Source: JBKBIP01 sp046297495
Lineage (GTDB): Bacteria > Planctomycetota > Planctomycetia > Gemmatales > Gemmataceae
Reading direction: 5' to 3'
Assembly (NCBI GenBank): GCA_046297495.1
Contig: JBKBIP010000009.1
Location: 108,435-172,434 of the forward strand
Length of the DNA stretch: 64,000 bases
Part shown: one piece after another, positions 59,475 to 64,000 of the stretch
Layout: each line of letters opens with the position of its first letter
How positions within the stretch are numbered: the first letter of the stretch is position 1
The notes under the pieces: generated by a model
The model's database searches: none
Told to the model about the DNA's origin: nothing
The model's input: only the letters and a program-made list of their open reading frames with translations
Program-made: the position numbers and the translations under genes

Positions 59475-60494
59475 ATGTTTTTCCTCTCAATCGAAACCTC
59501 CTGTGACGAAACGGCGGCGGCGGTGTTTACGGAGGAGCCGCGCGTGTTGGCGAGCGTCATCGCCTCGCAGACCGACTTGCACGCCCGCTTCGGCGGCGTG
59601 GTGCCGGAGGTGGCGGCCCGCGCTCACTTGCAGCGGCTGTTGCCAGTTATTGATGAAGCGTTGCGCAAGGCCAATATCACACTGGAGCAAATCGGCGGCG
59701 TTGCCGTCCACAACACGCCGGGCTTGGTGGGGGCTTTGCTAGTCGGTGTCAGCGCCGCCAAGATGTTGGCCGTGGCCCTGAACGTGCCGCTCATCAGTGT
59801 CAATCATGTGGAAGCACATGTCTATGCGTGCCGGTTGGCAGCGGGGCGGGACATCTTTCCCTGTGTCGGCCTAGTGGTCAGCGGCGGGCACACCATCCTG
59901 TTCCATTGCCATGACCCGTTGCATTTCGACATGCTCGGCGGCACGACCGACGACGCGGCGGGGGAAGCATTCGACAAGGTAGCCAGCATCTTAGGGCTTG
60001 GCTTCCCCGGTGGGCCGGCGGTGGAACGAGTGGCGGCTGGCGGTAATCCGAAGGCGTTTTCCTTTCCACGCTCGTTTCTGCGCGACGAACGGCTCGATTT
60101 CAGCTTCAGCGGCTTGAAGACGGCGGTGCTCTATACCGTGCGTGGCCAGGACGCCGCTGCCGACACGCTGCCACCATCGGGACAGCACTTGGCCGACTTG
60201 GCCGCCAGCTTTCAACAAGCAGTCGTTGATGTGCTGGTGGAAAAGTCGCGCCAGGCGTTGGCGCGGATTGGCTTGCGGCGGCTGGCGGTCGGCGGCGGCG
60301 TGGCGGCTAATCGCTGTTTGCGGGCTGCCCTGGAACGCATGACGCGGCAACTCGGCGTGGAGTTGATCATCCCCCCCTTGGAACTATGTACTGATAATGC
60401 CGCCATGGCCGCGATGGCCGTTGAGAAATGGCAGTGCGGCGACTTCGCGCCACTGGACCTCGACGCTATCCCTACCTACAACCCGCGCCGATAG
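59475..60494 (+). CDS. tsaD: tRNA N6-adenosine threonylcarbamoyltransferase
   Basis: 339 residues. It transfers the threonylcarbamoyl group to A37 of ANN-decoding tRNAs, in a complex with TsaB and TsaE. The start MFFLSIETSCDETAAAV, GGVVPEVAARAHLQ, the metal-binding histidines H111 and H115 (NHVEAHVYA) and LVVSGGHTILF all fit. GEAFDKVASILGLGFPGGPAVERVA, FSFSGLKTAV and the late CTDNAAMAA segment complete the ASKHA fold. All catalytic parts are intact. tsaB and tsaE are not in the window. Confidence 0.95.
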   Translation: MFFLSIETSCDETAAAVFTEEPRVLASVIASQTDLHARFGGVVPEVAARAHLQRLLPVIDEALRKANITLEQIGGVAVHNTPGLVGALLVGVSAAKMLAVALNVPLISVNHVEAHVYACRLAAGRDIFPCVGLVVSGGHTILFHCHDPLHFDMLGGTTDDAAGEAFDKVASILGLGFPGGPAVERVAAGGNPKAFSFPRSFLRDERLDFSFSGLKTAVLYTVRGQDAAADTLPPSGQHLADLAASFQQAVVDVLVEKSRQALARIGLRRLAVGGGVAANRCLRAALERMTRQLGVELIIPPLELCTDNAAMAAMAVEKWQCGDFAPLDLDAIPTYNPRR

Positions 60495-60719
60495 ATTTCT
60501 CCAGATTTCCAGCACATAACGAAAAAGTATGCTAGGGTTCTTGTATTCGGGTCCTGATCCTTCCACCAGGAACAACGACGGCGTATTTGTGATTTCTCCA
60601 TGACGGATGCGCGTGATGGAGAGATAGCGCGAGGCGTGCGCTCAATGAGTCTGGCGCGGAAGCGAGAATACCAAATGTTGGGGAATCTACTCTGGCGAAG
60701 ATCCGTGGATGAGAATAGT

Positions 60720-61688
60720 ATGAAGCCAACTATCGCACAATTACTGGCCCAACACCGATTGCGTCAAGGTATGACTCCTCCTCTAGCGCCACAACCGTGC
60801 GCGGGCCGTCAGTATTATCCGGAAACGCCTATCCTCCAGGAAGCGAATACGGTGAGTCACGCGGAAGCGCTATATCCCGGTATGCAGCCCTATCCTGGCT
60901 ACCAACTGCGCCAGCTACTGGGGCGCGGGGGGTTCGGCGAGGTTTGGGAAGCCCAAACCAATGATGGTTCTCTGATTGCGCTAAAGTTTTTGCCCTGCTC
61001 CAGCAACTTGGCCGCCTCCAAGGAGATCCGCTCCATCCAAGCCATCCGTCAGTTGCGGCATCCCAACTTAGTGCGGATCGATCAAGTATGGTGTCAACGT
61101 GGTTACATCGTCGTGGCGATGGAGTTGGCCGAGGGGAGCTTGCTCGATCTGTTCGACGCTTATCGCAATGAGATGGGAACCGCTATCCCGCCCGAACAAG
61201 TTTGCTTGTATCTGACGCAGGTGGCTTCCGCCCTGGATTTTCTGAACAAGCGCCAACACGCGCAAGACGGCCAGCGCGTGTCGTATCAGCATTGCGACAT
61301 CAAACCGAGCAATTTGCTGCTATTTGGTGATACCGTGAAATTATGCGATTTTGGACTGTCATCCGCGACGACGGCCAAAGTCAAGTTTCATAGTCGCGCC
61401 GGCACCCTCGATTACGCCGCCCCGGAAATCTTTCAAGGGCGCTTAAGCGAATGGTCCGATCAGTATTCCCTGGCTGTCAGCTATTGCCTGTTGCGCGGCG
61501 GCCAGCTGCCATTTCCCGAATCACCGCGTTCCTTCCGCGGCGCCTACACGCGCCCCGCCCCGGACCTGTCCACGCTCTCCCCCGCCGAACGGCCCATCGT
61601 CGCCCGCGCGCTGTCTGTCATCCCCCACGATCGATGGCCGACGTGCGGCGAATTCATGGCCCAGGTGTCGCGGGTGTTGTTGAGATGA
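60720..61688 (+). CDS. Serine/threonine protein kinase with HCD catalytic loop
   Basis: 322 residues from the ATG at 60720 (MKPTIAQLLAQHRL); the frame is open to 60600 but the extra 40 codons use rare codons and look non-coding. The kinase domain starts at about 60: LLGRGGFGEVWEA, LIALKFLPC, catalytic loop YQHCDIKPSNLLL, CDFGLSSA, GTLDYAAPEIFQG, and SDQYSLAVSYCLLRGG. The catalytic loop has HCD where HRD is usual, while D, K and N are kept. This points to a kinase that does not need activation-loop phosphorylation. No membrane helix or sensor follows. The kinase is short and probably cytoplasmic. Confidence 0.87.
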   Translation: MKPTIAQLLAQHRLRQGMTPPLAPQPCAGRQYYPETPILQEANTVSHAEALYPGMQPYPGYQLRQLLGRGGFGEVWEAQTNDGSLIALKFLPCSSNLAASKEIRSIQAIRQLRHPNLVRIDQVWCQRGYIVVAMELAEGSLLDLFDAYRNEMGTAIPPEQVCLYLTQVASALDFLNKRQHAQDGQRVSYQHCDIKPSNLLLFGDTVKLCDFGLSSATTAKVKFHSRAGTLDYAAPEIFQGRLSEWSDQYSLAVSYCLLRGGQLPFPESPRSFRGAYTRPAPDLSTLSPAERPIVARALSVIPHDRWPTCGEFMAQVSRVLLR

Positions 61689-61875
61689 ACAGCGCGGGAA
61701 TCATAGGATTTCTTCCCACGGTTCATGGGCCTCGCGCTGCCGGACCGTTCCCCTTGAGCTTCTCGGCCAACGTCTCGGCGGACAGTCCTCGCACTCGCTG
61801 TTCCGGCGTCTGGCAAGGGTCGAAACCGCACGGCGAAATCCGCAAAATGAGTTAGCACTTCCCCCCTCATGCCTT

Positions 61876-63588
61876 ATGATGGAAACAGGTACGGGACGAT
61901 CTCTCCAGTATGAGGAAAGCGCGATCGAAATGTACGCGGCGTTCTTCGCCTTGGCCATGCGCTCGCCGGGACGGCAGCACTCGTTTCGGCGAGCGGTGGT
62001 TTGTCATATTCTGTTGCTCGCCATCGTGGTTTTTGCCGCGCAGTATAGCCCTTTCCGGCGCACGTTGCCACTTCTAAGTCAGTTCATGCTCGTCATCGGC
62101 ATCGTCGAAGGGGCGGTGTTGATCGGTTGGCGGCTGACGCAGTTGCCGAAAAGCCGGTCGCTGGAGTTTCTGCTTGCCAGCCCGTTGCGGCCGCAGCGCG
62201 TGCTGCTGGCCGAGGCGTTCATCGGCCTGGGCCGCCTGGCCTTGATCACGCTCTCGGGCCTGCCGCTCCTGTATTATCTGGTGCTGACAGGTTATTTGCA
62301 TCATTTCGATCTGCTGCCGTTGCTGATCATGCCCTTCACCTGGGGGACGGTCATTGGTTTGGCATTGACAGTTTGGGCTTACGAGTCACTCGGCGTCCGG
62401 CAATGGGGGGAGCGCTTACTCGGCTTGGTCATTATTCTCTATCTGGCCGTCGGCGTGCTGGCAGGGGAGCATCTCAAAAGTTGGCTGACCTGGCTGCCGA
62501 GTGGCTTCGGCCTGTTCATCCTGAATGCTTTTGAGGCGTTTCATCGTTACAATCCGTTTTCCGTCTTGCAGCTGTGGATGGAAGGGCGCGAACCATTTCT
62601 GGCTTGGGAACGTATGGTCGGCTTGGAAGGGGTTGCCTTGGCGCTGGCGGGGTTGCTGTTGGCGCGAGGGGCGGAGCGGCTTAAGGGACACTTCCACGAC
62701 CGGCACTACCGTCCCTTTCAGGACGACGCGCCGGCGGACGTGTCCCGCATTGGCGACCAGCCCTTATCCTGGTGGGCGGTCAAGCGCGTGACGGAGTATT
62801 CCGGACGGGTCAATCTGTGGCTGGCGGGGGGCTTTGGCATTCTGTACGCCGTCTTCACGGTGGCGGAGCCTATCTGGCCCCCTTGGTTGGGACGGCATGT
62901 GTTCGACATCTTCAATCGGCTCGGCGGCATTCCGATCTTGGCGACGGCCTTGTTCGTGCTCGCCGCCGTGCCGGCCGCGTTTCAATATGGTCTGTGGGAT
63001 AGTAACGCGCACGACCGCTGCAAGCGGTTGGAGCTGCTCATGCTCACCGAGTTGACGGCGTTCGATTATTGGTCAGCGGCGGCGGCGGCGGCCTGGCGGC
63101 GCGGGCGCGGCTACTTCGCCGTGGCGGTTTTGTTGCTGGGGGCGGGAGGGACGGCTCAGGTGTTGGCGGCGGCACGTCTGTTGCCCGCGGGGAATTGGTT
63201 GGGATTGGTCCCCGTCCTGACGCGGGAAGTACTTCAGTTTGTCGCTGCTTTGTCCGTGGGCGTCATTCTCTGGGGTTTGTATTTCGCGCTGGGGTTTCGC
63301 GCCTTCTCGCGCGGCCTGCACGCCAACGGCCTCGGCTCCTTATTGACACTAGGCTTTCCCTTGTTGGCTTATGCGCTGGCTCAGGTGGGTCCATCGTGGC
63401 TATTGGCCCTGGTGCCTCCTGGCAGCGTGTACTTGTTCAGCAAATCGCTCCCTCAACTCGCCTGGTTGCCCGGTCCGTTATTGGCGGCTGGCGTGATGCT
63501 CACCATCAGCCGCGTCGCCCTGGCTCGCTGCGAGAACGAGCTGAAGCAATGGTACGAGATTCACCACGGACGCAAGAGCATGGATTGA
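61876..63588 (+). CDS. ABC-2-like multi-spanning membrane protein
   Basis: 570 residues; an internal ATG at 61930 (MYAAFFALAMRSPGR) is an alternative start. About 12 membrane helices are arranged in two halves separated by a polar segment at about 255-300 (GHFHDRHYRPFQDD). LEFLLASPLRPQRVLLAEAFIGL is the typical cytoplasmic loop of ABC-2 permeases (the LLA.P.....L.GK pattern). No ABC ATPase lies beside it in the window. The substrate is unknown. The 187 bases upstream hold no gene. Confidence 0.75.
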   Translation: MMETGTGRSLQYEESAIEMYAAFFALAMRSPGRQHSFRRAVVCHILLLAIVVFAAQYSPFRRTLPLLSQFMLVIGIVEGAVLIGWRLTQLPKSRSLEFLLASPLRPQRVLLAEAFIGLGRLALITLSGLPLLYYLVLTGYLHHFDLLPLLIMPFTWGTVIGLALTVWAYESLGVRQWGERLLGLVIILYLAVGVLAGEHLKSWLTWLPSGFGLFILNAFEAFHRYNPFSVLQLWMEGREPFLAWERMVGLEGVALALAGLLLARGAERLKGHFHDRHYRPFQDDAPADVSRIGDQPLSWWAVKRVTEYSGRVNLWLAGGFGILYAVFTVAEPIWPPWLGRHVFDIFNRLGGIPILATALFVLAAVPAAFQYGLWDSNAHDRCKRLELLMLTELTAFDYWSAAAAAAWRRGRGYFAVAVLLLGAGGTAQVLAAARLLPAGNWLGLVPVLTREVLQFVAALSVGVILWGLYFALGFRAFSRGLHANGLGSLLTLGFPLLAYALAQVGPSWLLALVPPGSVYLFSKSLPQLAWLPGPLLAAGVMLTISRVALARCENELKQWYEIHHGRKSMD

Positions 63589-63990
63589 ATCCCTTGAACG
63601 GTGTAAGAGGACTTCTCAAGGCCAGTCTTGGCGCTGAGCTGGCGACAAGGATACAATGGAAACAGAGAAATCGACGGTTGCTCCGAACTTCTTCCACCAC
63701 TCATCACGGATTGTTTCATTGTTCTATGCCACCCCATCCTCCTTTCAGCGGATTTATTTTACTAATCGTTGAATGAAATAACCTATTCTGTAACAGAATT
63801 ATCACCTGGCCTGGCTCTCCAATCCGAGAGGGCCGTTTGAGTCCATTCTGAAATGCTTCTCTTCCCCACGAACCTCACTGGCAACAGTTTGGATTCCGTT
63901 GCCAGCTGTTGGCCGGCGGGGCGTTCGCGGTGGTCGTGGCGGTTGGCGGATAGTATGCTCCCGCCGCCGGGGCCGTTCCCGGAGGGCAGC
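63589..63990. other. Intergenic region at the window end
   Basis: About 400 bases with no recognisable gene. A small frame at 63656 (38 codons) and a minus-strand frame at 63783-63992 lack any family resemblance or clear ribosome binding site. The promoter of the gene starting at 63991 is expected here. Confidence 0.35.
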
Positions 63991-64000
63991 ATGGCACGCA
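63991..64000 (+). CDS. Possible start of a gene truncated by the window end
   Basis: ATGGCACGCA at the very end is preceded by GGAGGG seven bases upstream, an excellent ribosome binding site. Only three codons are visible, so nothing can be said about the product. Confidence 0.35.

Noticed and set aside
63783..63992. A 69-codon minus-strand frame at the window end
   Set aside because: It overlaps the ribosome binding site and start of a better plus-strand gene start at 63991, and its translation is not protein-like.

Overview
The window looks like a chromosomal segment of a planctomycete, most likely of the Gemmatales/Gemmataceae type. The supporting signs are a BBP7-family outer-membrane barrel, a secreted protein carrying the N-terminal LENRLLPAG motif, several Uma2-type nucleases, two Hanks-type kinases (one with an HCD catalytic loop), PQQ-propeller and S9 secreted proteins, high GC, and genes scattered on both strands in short operons. 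This assignment comes from protein families only; there is no rRNA, and I saw no tRNA gene, CRISPR array, complete insertion sequence or phage module.

Layout. 1-2.3 kb: two tandem paralogous membrane-anchored toroid-repeat proteins. 2.4-9.5 kb, minus strand: tRNA and translation maintenance (miaB, rsmB, fmt, def), Uma2 genes, and a DUF1634-TauE/SafE pair. 9.8-18 kb: secreted FG-GAP metalloprotease-like protein, BBP7 barrel, an Rpn-family pseudogene, a STAND NTPase with C-terminal repeats, and two small envelope-type proteins. 18-23 kb: folC, a 3-hydroxyanthranilate branch (3-HAO, Uma2, ACMSD) and a YbhN-like membrane protein. 23.2-28.7 kb, minus strand: a tightly coupled operon that I recognise as the biosynthetic module known from tellurium-resistance (Ter) stress loci (ATP-grasp, PRTase-TRSP, a HAD-StiP-PELOTA fusion, a TIM-barrel C-C lyase), here followed by a cupin and without any ter gene in view. 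28.8-33.4 kb: histidine phosphatase, DUF2090 aldolase-like protein, cyclopropane-fatty-acid synthase, small zinc-ribbon protein, APS kinase. 33.7-46.7 kb: glycogen/alpha-glucan metabolism (glgA, galT-like, GH57 glucanotransferase, glgP) interrupted by a kinase, a DUF697 GTPase, an internally deleted HDAC11-like gene, a recG fragment and a UDP-glucuronate decarboxylase. 46.8-64 kb: uppP, PAP2 phosphatase, S9 peptidase, DUF488 and SWIM proteins, PQQ propeller, secreted esterase, larE, zinc-ribbon membrane protein, TatD-like hydrolase, tsaD, kinase and an ABC-2-like permease.

The strongest non-gene signal is a dispersed family of 36-52 bp intergenic palindromes. The outer arm is close to GGATTCATCG and the inner arm close to TTCGCG. 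At least ten good copies and several degraded ones lie between genes across the window, with compensatory changes in the two arms. A different perfect palindrome lies inside a coding sequence, exactly in the linker joining the HAD and StiP domains of the Ter-type operon. These two observations and the Ter-type operon itself are the best candidates for follow-up.
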